Shown: positions 8,062-17,704, counted from the stretch's first letter. The stretch: 64,000 nt of DNA from Dietzia timorensis (GCF_001659785.1 NZ_CP015961.1:496001-560000); one strand, 5' to 3'. The notes: generated by a model from the sequence alone, not told the origin. Numbers and translations are program-made.

Positions 8062-8182
8062 GGAAAGAACACTACTGAATCGGCGCCCGAGATTTCAAAC
8101 TGCGGGCAACGGGCGCCTTAAGCGGCGAGGAATCCGGCGGCCACCGGCCGGCTCGCTCCACGGTCGCGTTGTGCGCTATTGT

Positions 8183-8277
8183 GGGGTCCGGACCTCGCGT
8201 GGCGTCCACCCTGTGAATTCCCCCAGGACCGGAAGGTAGCAAGGGTCAACGGGCTCTGGCGGGTGCGCGGGGTCCCT
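8183..8277 (+). ncRNA. ffs: Small SRP RNA (4.5S, ffs)
   Basis: The conserved apical hairpin of bacterial 4.5S RNA is present: ggaaggtagcaagggtca at 8231-8248. The flanks pair as a long rod, for example ggacctcgcg (8190-8199) with cgcggggtcc near 8266-8275. This RNA binds Ffh and guides membrane proteins to the translocon. A CTATTG box at about 8176-8181 is the likely -10 element. The ends are approximate, within about five bases. Confidence 0.9.
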
Positions 8278-8457
8278 TAATTTTCTCCGGCGGTCGAGTA
8301 TCTCCCGCCGCTGTATCTCCCTCCTTTACTCCCGTCGCGGAGGCGTGCTCCGAGAGGAAGAGCAGGTCCGGCGTCATAGGTGAAGAGACGGCTCGCGGGG
8401 GACGGTGAAGGCGCTAATCTGGTCGGGTAACCGTACCCACGAGCGGAGCAGACACTG

Positions 8458-9750
8458 ATGCCTGAATCCACGGAACGTAAGCCGCTGACCGAGCTGTCCG
8501 GCGAGGATCTCGCGCGCCTCGAGAGCGACCTCGCCGCCGAATTCGAGGAGATCTCTCAGATCGGCCTGGGGCTCGACCTGACCCGTGGCAAGCCTTCGGC
8601 CGCGCAGCTCGACCTGTCCGAGCGGCTCCTCGGGCTGCCGGAGCCGGGAGATCATCTCGCGGGGAAGACCGACGTGCGCAACTACGGCGGGATCACGGGC
8701 ATCGCGGAGCTACGCGCGCTGATGGCGGAGATCCTCGGCGTGCGCCCGGACGAGGTGTACGCCTGCGATAACGCGAGCCTGTCGGTGATGTACGACTTGA
8801 TCTCGTTCGCGCTGCTCTTCGGTACCGAGGATTCGCCCAGGCCGTGGATCGAGGACACGGACCGGAAATGGCTCTGCCTCGTGCCCGGCTACGACCGGCA
8901 CTTCGCCGTGACCGAGAAGTTCGGCTTCGAGATGATTCCCGTCGAGATGGGTCCCGAGGGCCCCGATATGGACGAGGTCGAACGGCTCGCAGCGGACCCG
9001 GCCGTGAAGGGCTTGTGGGCGGTGCCGATCTATTCGAACCCGACCGGATTGACGCTCTCCGATCATGTCATCGAGCGGCTGGCGAAGATGGAGACCGGCG
9101 CACCCGATTTCCGAGTGATCTGGGACAACGCCTACGTCGTGCACACGCTGGCAGCGGACTTCCCGAAGGCCGCGAACGTCCTCGAGGCTGCCGCCAACGC
9201 GGGTCACCCCAACCGCTTCTGGCAGGTGTGCTCGACGTCGAAGATCACCTTCGCCGGCGCCGGCGTGAGCTTTCTGTCCGCGACCGAGAGCGAGCTCGCC
9301 TGGTACGGAAAGCATGCCGGGGTGCGGACGATCGGCCCGAACAAGGTCAACCAGCTCGCACACGTGCGCTTCTTCGAGACCGCCGAAGGGCTGCGCCAGC
9401 ACATGCAGCTGCACAGGGAGATTCTCGTGCCGAAATTCGAGGCCTCACGCTCCGCGCTCGAGGCGCGACTCGGCGGCTACGAGGTGGCGAGCTGGACCGA
9501 TCCCGAGGGCGGGTACTTTATCGACCTGTCGGTGGGGGACGGTACGGCGACGCAGATCGTCGAGATGGCCGCGAAGGCAGGCGTCGCCTTGACTCCGGCC
9601 GGTGCCGCCTATCCCTACGGCAAGGATCCCAACGACCGCCATATTCGCCTGGCGCCGACCATGCCGCCCCTCGACGAGGTGGAGAAGGCGATCGACGTGG
9701 TCGGCCTGTGCACGTTGCTGTGCGCGGTGCGCAAGGCGCAGGCGGTGTGA
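8458..9750 (+). CDS. aspT: Aspartate aminotransferase, class Ic
   Basis: The 430-residue protein belongs to the PLP enzyme group first seen in corynebacteria (aspartate aminotransferase subgroup Ic). The PLP lysine is K262 in CSTSKITFAGAG; NPTG at about 194-197 and WDNAYVVH supply other cofactor contacts. It interconverts aspartate and oxaloacetate with glutamate and 2-oxoglutarate, feeding the lysC/asd pathway found later in the window. The start is ATG 8458. It lies directly ahead of dnaX, as in C. glutamicum, but a strong terminator separates the two. Confidence 0.92.
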   Translation: MPESTERKPLTELSGEDLARLESDLAAEFEEISQIGLGLDLTRGKPSAAQLDLSERLLGLPEPGDHLAGKTDVRNYGGITGIAELRALMAEILGVRPDEVYACDNASLSVMYDLISFALLFGTEDSPRPWIEDTDRKWLCLVPGYDRHFAVTEKFGFEMIPVEMGPEGPDMDEVERLAADPAVKGLWAVPIYSNPTGLTLSDHVIERLAKMETGAPDFRVIWDNAYVVHTLAADFPKAANVLEAAANAGHPNRFWQVCSTSKITFAGAGVSFLSATESELAWYGKHAGVRTIGPNKVNQLAHVRFFETAEGLRQHMQLHREILVPKFEASRSALEARLGGYEVASWTDPEGGYFIDLSVGDGTATQIVEMAAKAGVALTPAGAAYPYGKDPNDRHIRLAPTMPPLDEVEKAIDVVGLCTLLCAVRKAQAV

Positions 9751-9797
9751 CGCGAGCGGGTGTTGACCTTTGCTTAGCTAATTAAAAATCACGCATT

Positions 9798-9836
9798 CGA
9801 AGGTGCGGCTCTGGCGGGAGCCGCACCTTCGTGTTT
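9798..9836 (+). terminator. Terminator downstream of aspT
   Basis: A 13-base perfect stem (9798-9810 with 9819-9831) with an eight-base loop is followed by GTTTAT. It ends the aminotransferase transcript. Confidence 0.8.
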
Positions 9837-10354
9837 ATGCGAGTTGCTTTACCGGATCGAGAACTTCTGGTCGGTTGCACGGGGTGGCCGATGCGCCCTT
9901 CGCGTCGCGGACATCGAGTCGTGCATTGGGGTGTCCTTCTGGAAAAGATGCAGTCCAGATGGGTTCTGATTCCCTCCGCCCGGGGGTGCCGACGGTTACA
10001 TTCTTCATTGGCGAGGTTTGGCTGATCTAGCAGGCAAAAGTATTGAACGTTTGTCCAGTTAGCCCGATTTCCGGGCTTTGGGGTGCTTGTAGAAACAAAA
10101 ATGTTCTGGTTGTCTCAATGGTGGCTCGCACCGAGGGGCGCTGGCAGAGAGTGAGGGCTCTCGGCCGCGAAATGGTGAGAGTGCATGCTCTCGGCCTGAG
10201 GGGGCCGAGAGCTTCAACATAAGGGGGATGTCCTGGGGTCGCGTGGCGTCGTTTTCGGTGCCCGCGGCCCCAGGCTCGTATCGTCCGCGCGACGCAATCG
10301 CGTCGCTCCGTCGTCTGCGTCCGGAAGCGCTCCCGCGTTGTCGGAGTGGGCAAG
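9837..10354. other. Non-coding gap between aspT and dnaX
   Basis: No convincing gene is present in this 518-base stretch on either strand: short frames lack ribosome sites and have non-coding composition. The central part (about 10020-10110) is noticeably richer in A and T than its surroundings. The right part holds the repeated hairpins listed separately. Confidence 0.6.
10147..10212 (+). repeat. Duplicated GAGAG-N6-CTCTC hairpins upstream of dnaX
   Basis: Two near-identical 20-base elements (gagagtgagggctctcggcc and gagagtgcatgctctcggcc) lie 30 bases apart, starting near 10147 and 10177. Each can form a small hairpin. The second gctctcggcc (10187-10196) can also pair with ggccgagagc at 10203-10212. 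This permits alternative folds if transcribed, or a repeated protein-binding site if not. The dnaX transcript appears to start later, at 10368. Confidence 0.7.
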
Positions 10355-10367
10355 TACCCTAGAGCCC

Positions 10368-13058
10368 GTGGCGTTGTATCGAAAGTATCGCCCGGCCACG
10401 TTTGCGGAGGTCGTCGGGCAAGAGCATGTGACAGATCCGCTGTCCGCGGCCCTGCGGTCCGGGCGGATCAACCACGCCTTTCTGTTCTCGGGCCCGCGGG
10501 GCTGCGGTAAGACCTCGTCGGCGCGGATCATGGCGCGTTCGCTCAATTGTGTGGAGGGGCCGACCCCGGAGCCCTGCGGGGTATGCGATTCCTGCGTATC
10601 CCTCGCGCCGGGCGGACCCGGCAACCTCGACGTCATCGAGCTGGACGCGGCGAGCCACGGCAACGTCGACGACACGAGGGAGCTGCGCGAGAAGGCGTTC
10701 TACGCGCCGGCGTCCTCGCGCTATCGCGTGTTCATCATCGACGAGGCACACATGGTGTCCAATGCGGGCTTCAACGCGCTGCTCAAGATCGTCGAGGAGC
10801 CGCCGGTGCACCTCATCTTCATTTTCGCGACGACCGAGCCGGAGAAGGTGCTGCCGACGATCAAATCGCGCACGCATCATTATCCGTTCCGTCTGCTCAC
10901 TCCCACCGCGATGCGCGCGCTCCTCGAGCGCATCTGCGAGTCCGAGAACGTGCGGGTGGACCCGCCGGTATTCCCCCTCGTCATTCGGCAGGGCGGGGGT
11001 TCGCCGCGAGATACGTTGTCGGTGCTCGACCAGCTCGTCGCCGGTTCGGAGGACGATCACGTCGAGTATTCCGGTGCCGCCGCACTGTTGGGGGTTACCG
11101 AGAACTCGCTGCTCGATGCCACTGTGGAGTCACTTGCCGCGGCTGATGGCGCGGCGCTTTTCCGCACGGTCGACCGGGTGATCGAGGCCGGGCACGACCC
11201 GCGCCGCTTCGTGTCGGATCTGCTGCAGCGCATGCGGGATCTGATCATGGTTCAGTCCGTGCCGCAGGCCATCGAACGCGGCCTCGTCGATGCCCCGGGA
11301 GAGGAGGCCGAATCGCTGGCTCGGCAGGCGGACTCCATGGGTCCGGCGACGTTGGCGCGCCTCGCGGACGAGGTGCACAGTGGCCTCGACTCGATGCGCG
11401 GCGCCACGTCGCCGCGGCTCCTGCTGGAGATTCTGTGTGCTCGTCTTCTCCTCCCCGAGGCTGACGGCGGAGTCGCCGCGCTCTCCCAGCGTGTCGAGCA
11501 GCTCGAGCGCGGAGTCGGGTCGGTGTCGGCCGGCTCCGCAGGCGGTGCGGAGAACGCGTCGGCGCCTGCCCCGGCAGCGGACGGCGGCGTTCCCGCGGGC
11601 GCCGGCGCCGCGACCGGCTCCGAGTCCGCGCCCCGCTACGTGCGCCCCTCGCAGCGCCGGAAGGCCGAGCAAGCAGGCGGCGCCCCGGCCGCCGCCGAAC
11701 AGTCGACACCCGAGCAGCAGGCGTCCGCACAGCCGGAGCCCGAACAGCAGGCGCCTCAAGCGGTTCCGCGGCAAGTGCCGCAAACCGCAGCGGACACTGC
11801 GCAGGAGGGTCCGGCGGAGCCCGCAGCGGAAAGCGCCGCCACCGAGCACACGGCCGAAGAGCCGGCCGAAACACCGGAAGCTACACCCGCCGGGAACCAG
11901 AACGACGATGCCTCCGGAGACAGCTCGGCAGCGATGGCTACCGGCGCAGCTGCCTCCGGAGCCGCGGCTGCCGGCGCGGTGGCCGCAGGCACTGCGGCGG
12001 GGACGCGCGACGAGCAGGCCGCGCCGCCCCGCGAAGCGGAACCGGGCGCCCCGCAGCCGGGACCAGCGCAGCCGAAGCCAGCGCAGTCGGTGGAAACGGC
12101 TCCCGTCGCTCCGGCCGAGGCGCAGAGCGCGGGCGCACAGGGATGGCCGGAGCCGGCCCGGCCCGCGAACGAGAACTCCGGCGACAGGGAAGCTCGCGAA
12201 GCTCCGGCGCCGGCGCGTTCGCTCGATACCGAGGAACTGCGTCGCGCGTGGCCGGAGGTTCGCCGCGCTGTCCGCGAGCGCTCCCGCACGCTCGAGGTGA
12301 TGCTCGCCGACGCCGTGATCACCCGGGTCGAGGGCAACGAGGTCGTGCTCTCGCACAAGACCGCGGCGCTCGCTAACCGCATCAATGAACCGCACCATGC
12401 GAGCACTATCTCCGAGGCTATGTCCGCGGTGTTCGGCGGGACCTGGCACGCGCGCGCCGAACGCGATGGCGCACCGGCGGGCGGGCGACAGGAACCGCAG
12501 CGGGCCTTCGCTCCGCGGCAACCGGAACAAGCGCCGCCGGAGCCGCAGGCGCCGCAAAGCAGCGCGCCACGGGGCAGGGCCGAGCAGCCGCGCCGGCGAC
12601 CGCAGCCGGTCGAGGATGTTCCGCCGCCGCCCGAGGAACCCGAGCCGCCGGCCGACTGGGAACCGCCGGAGGACTGGTCCGGCGAGGCCGCGCGCCCTGA
12701 AGGGCCGGGGGAGCAGGCACCTCCGACGTCATCCGCGCCGCGAGTGGCGGACGAGCGCGGGGACGGCCCCGCCGGCTCGCCCCAGGCAACGCCCGCGGAG
12801 CCGGCTGGTGATGCAGCAGAGGAGCGCCAGGGCAGGAGGCTGACCTGGGCCGAACGCGCCGCCGCCGCACAGGCGCGTGCCGAACCGGAAGCGCCGGCAG
12901 GGCAGGCGGCGACCGGCGAGCCGAGCGGGCCGGAAGTCAGCGAGCAGGACATGGTCGACGAGGCGCGCAGCGGCCCGCAGAACATCGACCACCGCACGCC
13001 GGAGGAGATCGCCCTGGCGCTGCTCAAGGAGCACCTCGGCGCCACGCCGCTCGAGTGA
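10368..13058 (+). CDS. dnaX: DNA polymerase III subunit gamma/tau
   Basis: DnaX is the motor of the clamp loader. Visible are Walker A GPRGCGKTSSARI (about residues 44-56), the four-cysteine zinc module beginning CVEGPTPEPCGVCDSC, and Walker B with FIIDEAHM. After the AAA+ and collar domains (to about residue 370) comes a linker of some 240 residues rich in Ala, Pro, Glu and Gln, then a conserved module starting ELRRAWPEVRRAVRERS, then a second Pro/Glu-rich tail. I chose GTG 10368 because the family begins VALYRKYRP and a TACCCT box ends seven bases upstream, implying a leaderless mRNA. At 896 residues it is long for the family. No A-rich frameshift site was seen. Confidence 0.93.
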   Translation: MALYRKYRPATFAEVVGQEHVTDPLSAALRSGRINHAFLFSGPRGCGKTSSARIMARSLNCVEGPTPEPCGVCDSCVSLAPGGPGNLDVIELDAASHGNVDDTRELREKAFYAPASSRYRVFIIDEAHMVSNAGFNALLKIVEEPPVHLIFIFATTEPEKVLPTIKSRTHHYPFRLLTPTAMRALLERICESENVRVDPPVFPLVIRQGGGSPRDTLSVLDQLVAGSEDDHVEYSGAAALLGVTENSLLDATVESLAAADGAALFRTVDRVIEAGHDPRRFVSDLLQRMRDLIMVQSVPQAIERGLVDAPGEEAESLARQADSMGPATLARLADEVHSGLDSMRGATSPRLLLEILCARLLLPEADGGVAALSQRVEQLERGVGSVSAGSAGGAENASAPAPAADGGVPAGAGAATGSESAPRYVRPSQRRKAEQAGGAPAAAEQSTPEQQASAQPEPEQQAPQAVPRQVPQTAADTAQEGPAEPAAESAATEHTAEEPAETPEATPAGNQNDDASGDSSAAMATGAAASGAAAAGAVAAGTAAGTRDEQAAPPREAEPGAPQPGPAQPKPAQSVETAPVAPAEAQSAGAQGWPEPARPANENSGDREAREAPAPARSLDTEELRRAWPEVRRAVRERSRTLEVMLADAVITRVEGNEVVLSHKTAALANRINEPHHASTISEAMSAVFGGTWHARAERDGAPAGGRQEPQRAFAPRQPEQAPPEPQAPQSSAPRGRAEQPRRRPQPVEDVPPPPEEPEPPADWEPPEDWSGEAARPEGPGEQAPPTSSAPRVADERGDGPAGSPQATPAEPAGDAAEERQGRRLTWAERAAAAQARAEPEAPAGQAATGEPSGPEVSEQDMVDEARSGPQNIDHRTPEEIALALLKEHLGATPLE

Positions 13059-13152
13059 GCGCGTACGTGGGCGCGGCCCCGGGTGGGGCGCGGGCGAAAT
13101 GTCGGCAGACACCGTTACGCTGGGGTGAAACGACCTCGAATTAGGAGTGCCA

Positions 13153-13503
13153 ATGCAGCCCGGTGGAATGCCCAACGGAGATATGAATCAGCTTCTCGCG
13201 CAGGCGCAGCAAATGCAGTCGCAGCTCGCCGCCGCACAGCAGGAGATCGCGGCCTCGGAGGTCACCGGGGAGGCCGGTGGCGGCCTGGTCAAGGTAACCA
13301 TGACGGGCACGGGCAAGGTTTCCAACGTTGCGATCGACCCGAAGATCGTCGACCCCGAGGACGTCGAAACGCTGCAGGACCTCGTCGTCGGCGCTTACAA
13401 CAACGCCCACGAGAATGTCGCCCAGCTCGCCGAGACCAAGCTCGGCCCGCTGGCCGGTGGCATGGGCGGCCTCGGGGACATGATGGGTGGCCTCGGCATG
13501 TAA
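13153..13503 (+). CDS. ybaB: YbaB/EbfC family nucleoid-associated protein
   Basis: A 116-residue DNA-binding protein of the small dimeric family often found between dnaX and recR. The pattern [15 protein letters not shown], then [18 protein letters not shown], is typical. The glycine/methionine-rich tail ([17 protein letters not shown]) is disordered. Start ATG 13153 has the ribosome site AGGAG five bases upstream; a GTG six bases earlier overlaps that site and is unlikely. It sits in the dnaX-ybaB-recR cluster, 94 bases after dnaX. Confidence 0.92.
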   Translation: MQPGGMPNGDMNQLLAQAQQMQSQLAAAQQEIAASEVTGEAGGGLVKVTMTGTGKVSNVAIDPKIVDPEDVETLQDLVVGAYNNAHENVAQLAETKLGPLAGGMGGLGDMMGGLGM

Positions 13504-13599
13504 TTGCCGAGTGCATCGACATCCACTCAGCGCGGCGATCGGCGGGTTCTTGCGGACCTGGCATCGCCGCGCCCGGCGAACGAATAACGAGCGAATACT

Positions 13600-14280
13600 G
13601 TGTACGAAGGTCCAGTCCAGAATCTGATCGATGAGCTAGGCAAGCTTCCGGGCATCGGCCCGAAGAGCGCCCAGCGCATCGCGTTCTACCTACTGCAGGC
13701 CGAGCCGGAAGACATCGAACGGCTGCAGAACTCGCTCGGCGAGATCCTCGGCGGCGTCAACTACTGCGAGGTCTGCGGCACCGTGTCCGCCGAGAAGCGC
13801 TGCCAGATCTGCTCCGATCCGCGGCGCGACCTCTCGCTCGTGTGCGTCGTCGAAGAACCGCGCGACATCCAGGCGATCGAGCGCACCAAGGAGTACAGCG
13901 GCGTCTACCACGTCCTCGGCGGCAGCCTCGATCCGATCAACGGCATCGGCCCGGACCAGCTGCGCATCTCGCAGTTGCTGCGCCGGGTCGCCGGATCCAC
14001 CCCGGAAACGCAAAGCACCTCGGGGGATGACGGCGAAGCGCCGGAACCCATCGAGGTCGGCGAGGTCATCATCGCCACCGACCCGAATACGACCGGAGAG
14101 GCGACGGCCTCGTACCTCGTGCGTCTGCTCCGCGATTTCCCGGGACTGACGATCAGCCGGCTCGCCTCGGGCCTGCCCATGGGCGGGGACCTCGAATTCG
14201 CCGACGAGATCACCCTCGGGCACGCCCTGTCCGGGCGGCGGGTGTTGTCGAAGTCGGCGGCGGGAAGCGGCGCGGGCTAG
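13600..14280 (+). CDS. recR: Recombination mediator protein RecR
   Basis: RecR works with RecO and RecF in daughter-strand gap repair. It has the N-terminal helix-hairpin-helix ([20 protein letters not shown]), the C4 zinc finger ([16 protein letters not shown] at about 56-71), and a Toprim domain with VVEEPRD and [14 protein letters not shown]. An insert of about 20 residues rich in Ser, Thr and acidic residues (near residues 130-150) is longer than in most RecR. The start is GTG 13600. Its stop overlaps that of gatD on the other strand within the tetranucleotide CTAG. Confidence 0.95.
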   Translation: MYEGPVQNLIDELGKLPGIGPKSAQRIAFYLLQAEPEDIERLQNSLGEILGGVNYCEVCGTVSAEKRCQICSDPRRDLSLVCVVEEPRDIQAIERTKEYSGVYHVLGGSLDPINGIGPDQLRISQLLRRVAGSTPETQSTSGDDGEAPEPIEVGEVIIATDPNTTGEATASYLVRLLRDFPGLTISRLASGLPMGGDLEFADEITLGHALSGRRVLSKSAAGSGAG

Positions 14281-15023
14281 CGGCGGCCGGCCGCGAGACG
14301 CTCGGACCGCAGGCGCTCCTGCGCCGGCACGTCGACCGGGTCCAGCGTGTCGACACCGAGAGCCCGGGAAAGCAGCAGGTCTGCGAGCTGGGGATTGCGC
14401 GAGAGCGCAGGCCCGTGCATGTACGTCGCGATGATGCTGCCCTGAACAACGCCCTCTCCGCCGTCATCGGCGGGGCCTTCCCCTCCGGCGACGCCATTGC
14501 CGGTCCCGGCGGTGACACGGCCGAGCGGGGCCGCGTCGGGGCCGAGCTCCGTGGCGCCCATGTGGTTCTCGAAGCCGAGGAGCGGTTCGGTGAGGCCGTC
14601 CAGCAGGGGAGCGGACGCGACCTCGCCGATCGAGCGGGTCTTCTGCGGCAGCGTCGTGACATCGAGCAGGCCGAGGCCGGGAACGCGCGAACCATCGGCG
14701 ATCGCGAACCACTCACCGAAGATCTGCATGCCCGCGCAGATCGCGAGCACCGGCGTGCCCTTCGCGACGGCCGCCTGCACGCCGCGAGAATCGCTCAGAT
14801 GCTTCGTCGCGAGAACCTGCGCGGCATCCTCGCCGCCGCCGACGGCGTAGATATCGCAGGAATCCGGGACCGGATCGTCGAGGGTGATGCGCACGATCTC
14901 CGCGTCGTAGCCGCGCCAGCGCAGTCGCTGCCGCAGGATCAGCGCGTTGCCATCATCGCCATAGGTGCCCATCACATCGGGGAGGATCAACCCGATCCGA
15001 ACCGTCGAATCGTTCGTGCTCAT
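14277..15023 (-). CDS. gatD: Lipid II isoglutaminyl synthase, glutaminase subunit GatD
   Basis: GatD releases ammonia from glutamine so that MurT can amidate the D-Glu of lipid II. The class I amidotransferase triad is visible: the nucleophile Cys in [10 protein letters not shown] (about residue 95) and the His of YMHGPAL (about 200). The 248-residue length is normal. The start ATG overlaps the murT stop in TAATG, so the two are coupled. This modification is part of the normal wall in mycolic-acid bacteria. Confidence 0.92.
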   Translation of the reverse strand: MSTNDSTVRIGLILPDVMGTYGDDGNALILRQRLRWRGYDAEIVRITLDDPVPDSCDIYAVGGGEDAAQVLATKHLSDSRGVQAAVAKGTPVLAICAGMQIFGEWFAIADGSRVPGLGLLDVTTLPQKTRSIGEVASAPLLDGLTEPLLGFENHMGATELGPDAAPLGRVTAGTGNGVAGGEGPADDGGEGVVQGSIIATYMHGPALSRNPQLADLLLSRALGVDTLDPVDVPAQERLRSERLAAGRR

Positions 15024-16372
15024 TACTTGCCTCCCTTGCGCTCGGCGATCGCGCGACCGAGATCGCGGAACGCCGTGTAGTTGGCGAGAACCTCGACCCG
15101 GCCCGGCGGGCACGCGGCGATCGCGTCGAGCGGCGCGTCGATCAGCGTGTGCGTGACGCCCGCGTAGGTGAGCCGCACCGACAGGTCCGCGCCGCGCTCG
15201 CCGGCGGCGAAGACCTCGAGCTCGGAGAACGACTCGAACTGCACATCCCACAGCCACGACAGGTCCACGCCGTCGGCAACCTGGCCGTTGACCGCGATGA
15301 CGAGGCCCTCGGCGGACTTATCGATCATCGACAGCGCCTCCTGCCAGCCCGCGGGATTCTTCGCGAGCAGGAGATGCGCCTCCTGCGCGCCGAGCGTGAC
15401 CGTGGAGTAGCGGCCGGCGACGTCAGACACCTTCCCGACCGCCTCGACCGCGCGCCGCGGGTCGGCCCCCATCGCCACGGCGCCCGCGACGGCCTGCGCC
15501 GCGTTCCCGCGATTCGCTCGGCCGGGCAACGCCAGTTCCATCGGTGCGGAGAATCCACCCGGCCCGTAGATGTGGGTGTCGTCGACCCACCACGCGGGCG
15601 CCGGGCGCTCGAAGCGCGTCCCGTCTGGCATCGGCGCGGTCGCGTGCCAGTGCATCTCGGAGGCGCCGGAGACACCGGGCGCGGTGGAGCGGACCACCGC
15701 GGAACCGGTGCGCGGGCAGCTCACCGAATCGCCGGTCCACGCGTTGCCCGCGGCGACCCACACGACGTTCGGGTGGTCGAATGCGGCGGAGGTGACCATC
15801 ACGTCATCGCAGTTCGCGACGATCGTCGCCTGCGGATTCGCCTCGACCCCGGCCCGTAGGCGCCGCTCGATGCTGTTGATCTCGCCCACTCGGTCGAGCT
15901 GGTCGCGGGTGAGGTTGAGCATGACGATGACCTCGGGCCGGGTGTTCTCGGCGACCTGGGGTGTGTGCAGCTCGTCCACCTCGATCGCGGCGAGCGGCGC
16001 CTCGCGGTCGGCGGCGAGCGCCGAGACGATTCCGGCGTCCATATTGTCGCCGTTCGCGTTCGAGGCGACCGGCCCGAGCGTCCGCATCGCGGCGGCGAGC
16101 ATCCGAGTGGTCGTCGACTTGCCGTTGGTGCCGGTGACGAGCGCGCTGCGCCGCCCCACCGCCAGCTGCGCCATGAGATCCGGGTCGAGCTTGAGCGAGA
16201 CGAGCCCGCCGATCATGCCGCCCGAGCCGCGCCCGCTCACCCGCGAGGCCCACGTGGCCAGCGAACCGGCCGCCGCGGCAACGCGCCCGCGCGGCGTCAA
16301 CCCGGGGCGAGCCGGGCGCCTGGCGCCGGAGGCTCCGGAAGATGCTGTCGAATCGGGGGCCGAAGAATTCAT
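15023..16372 (-). CDS. murT: Lipid II isoglutaminyl synthase, MurT subunit
   Basis: MurT is a Mur-ligase-like enzyme that activates the alpha-carboxyl of D-Glu in lipid II for amidation. The ATP site is VTGTNGKSTTTRML (about residues 80-93), followed by a Mur-ligase middle domain and a C-terminal DUF1727 domain. The ribbon that in S. aureus MurT holds zinc with two CxxC pairs is reduced: only a single Cys remains (SCPRTGS, about residue 228) and the second pair is absent. The N-terminus (residues 1-40) is Ala/Ser-rich and probably disordered. It is coupled to gatD. Confidence 0.92.
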   Translation of the reverse strand: MNSSAPDSTASSGASGARRPARPGLTPRGRVAAAAGSLATWASRVSGRGSGGMIGGLVSLKLDPDLMAQLAVGRRSALVTGTNGKSTTTRMLAAAMRTLGPVASNANGDNMDAGIVSALAADREAPLAAIEVDELHTPQVAENTRPEVIVMLNLTRDQLDRVGEINSIERRLRAGVEANPQATIVANCDDVMVTSAAFDHPNVVWVAAGNAWTGDSVSCPRTGSAVVRSTAPGVSGASEMHWHATAPMPDGTRFERPAPAWWVDDTHIYGPGGFSAPMELALPGRANRGNAAQAVAGAVAMGADPRRAVEAVGKVSDVAGRYSTVTLGAQEAHLLLAKNPAGWQEALSMIDKSAEGLVIAVNGQVADGVDLSWLWDVQFESFSELEVFAAGERGADLSVRLTYAGVTHTLIDAPLDAIAACPPGRVEVLANYTAFRDLGRAIAERKGGK

Positions 16373-16459
16373 GTGCGCGATTTTATGCCCTTCATGTCGT
16401 ATGACGTCGGAGGCGGCACCCTCCGGCCCGCCTGCGTGCTCCCGGTCCCTAGTCGCGAA

Positions 16460-17704
16460 TCACAGGCGCTCCGAGCCGCCGAGCACGCCGACAACCTCTT
16501 TCGCGGTCTCGGCGAGCTGCTCGTCCGGCGGATTGGCGCCGGCGAAGAAACTCGACACGGCGGACAGAACGAAGCGACCGGATTTCGTCCCGACGACCGC
16601 CAGGTCGTGGGACTCGGTGTCTGTCTCGCCGGTCTTGTTCGCGAAGGTGCCCGTGGGCAGTTCACCGGGAATCTTCGTCGACCGGAACTGTTGAGCCATC
16701 GCCGAGAGCACCGCGCGCGCGGTCTTCGGGGTGGTGAGCGCGTCCGGCGCCACCTCGTTGAGATTCTCGTCGGTCACCTCGCCATCTGCCGCCGCAACGA
16801 GAGCGGACAGGTATTCGGCGGCCGAGGACGACGTGATGTGGTTCCAGTCGCCGGACTCGGGTTGGTTGAAGTAGGCGCCGACGTGGAAATCCTCCTCGAT
16901 GCCCAGTCGCGCGGTGATCGCGTCGATGTACTCGAACGCCGTCATGTCCGAGGCGGCCGAGGCGGAGGATGCGTCGGCCTCGACGTCGCCGAACGCGGGG
17001 CCGTCGGGGATGACGTCGATGAGCTCGTTCACCGCGTCGTTGTCGGAATAGGCGATGGACGCGGCGACGAGATCGCCGAGGGTCGTGGGTTCGTCGTCCT
17101 CCTGCGCGGCTTCGGCGGCCGAGGTGACGGCGTCGTCGGCCTCTTCCCCCATGGACTCGTCGTAGGACGCGCGCAGCCCGGCGTTGCCGGCGCTCCACGG
17201 GGTGTATTCGTCGATGACGAGCTCATCGAGGTTGCCCTCGTAGGCCTCGATCGCCGCGACGGCCGCGGCGAGCTTCGGGATCGACGCGGCGAAGGTGGTC
17301 TCGTCGTCGCCCACGCACTCGTCGACAGGCTTCTTCGTGTCGAGCGACCGCAGGCACCAGGTGAGGGTGACGCCCTGCGCGGCGGCATCGTTTACCGAAT
17401 CGGAGAGCAGCTCGTCGATCTCCTTGAGATCGGCCGACGAGGGCGCGTCGAACTTCTCGGCGTCGTCGTTCCACACGCGCGGGATCTTCGCATCGCGCGA
17501 GGAGGCCTTGACCTGAGTCTCCTCGGCCGGGACCGGGTTCGAGGTCTCTCCCGTCGCCTCGGCGACGGGCGCGGCGGGCTCTTCCTCGGCCGGGGCGCAT
17601 GCGGCGGCCGAGCCGATGAGAAGCGCCGCCGTCACACTTGCTGCGACGATGCGGCCATAGGGGCGCAAGGTCCCCATGGCAGGCGTGTGGGCAGATCGCG
17701 ACAC
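16460..17704 (-). CDS. Class A beta-lactamase-like serine hydrolase lipoprotein
   Basis: The three active-site motifs of penicillin-recognising enzymes are in order: ASIPKL (SxxK), YSDNDAV (SDN-like) and NKTGET (KTG). A lipoprotein signal ends in GSAAAC, so the mature protein would be membrane-anchored. A stretch rich in Glu, Pro and Ala follows. I prefer the start GTG 17704, which has GAGGGG eight bases upstream; ATG 17677 is an alternative. The protein is longer than a classical beta-lactamase and has an unusually acidic insert (about residues 195-215), so its substrate, antibiotic or wall peptide, is unknown. Confidence 0.75.
   Translation of the reverse strand: MSRSAHTPAMGTLRPYGRIVAASVTAALLIGSAAACAPAEEEPAAPVAEATGETSNPVPAEETQVKASSRDAKIPRVWNDDAEKFDAPSSADLKEIDELLSDSVNDAAAQGVTLTWCLRSLDTKKPVDECVGDDETTFAASIPKLAAAVAAIEAYEGNLDELVIDEYTPWSAGNAGLRASYDESMGEEADDAVTSAAEAAQEDDEPTTLGDLVAASIAYSDNDAVNELIDVIPDGPAFGDVEADASSASAASDMTAFEYIDAITARLGIEEDFHVGAYFNQPESGDWNHITSSSAAEYLSALVAAADGEVTDENLNEVAPDALTTPKTARAVLSAMAQQFRSTKIPGELPTGTFANKTGETDTESHDLAVVGTKSGRFVLSAVSSFFAGANPPDEQLAETAKEVVGVLGGSERL

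Noticed and set aside
10368-13058. Programmed frameshift making a short DnaX
   Set aside because: No A-AAA-AAG type slippery site exists in the GC-rich gene.
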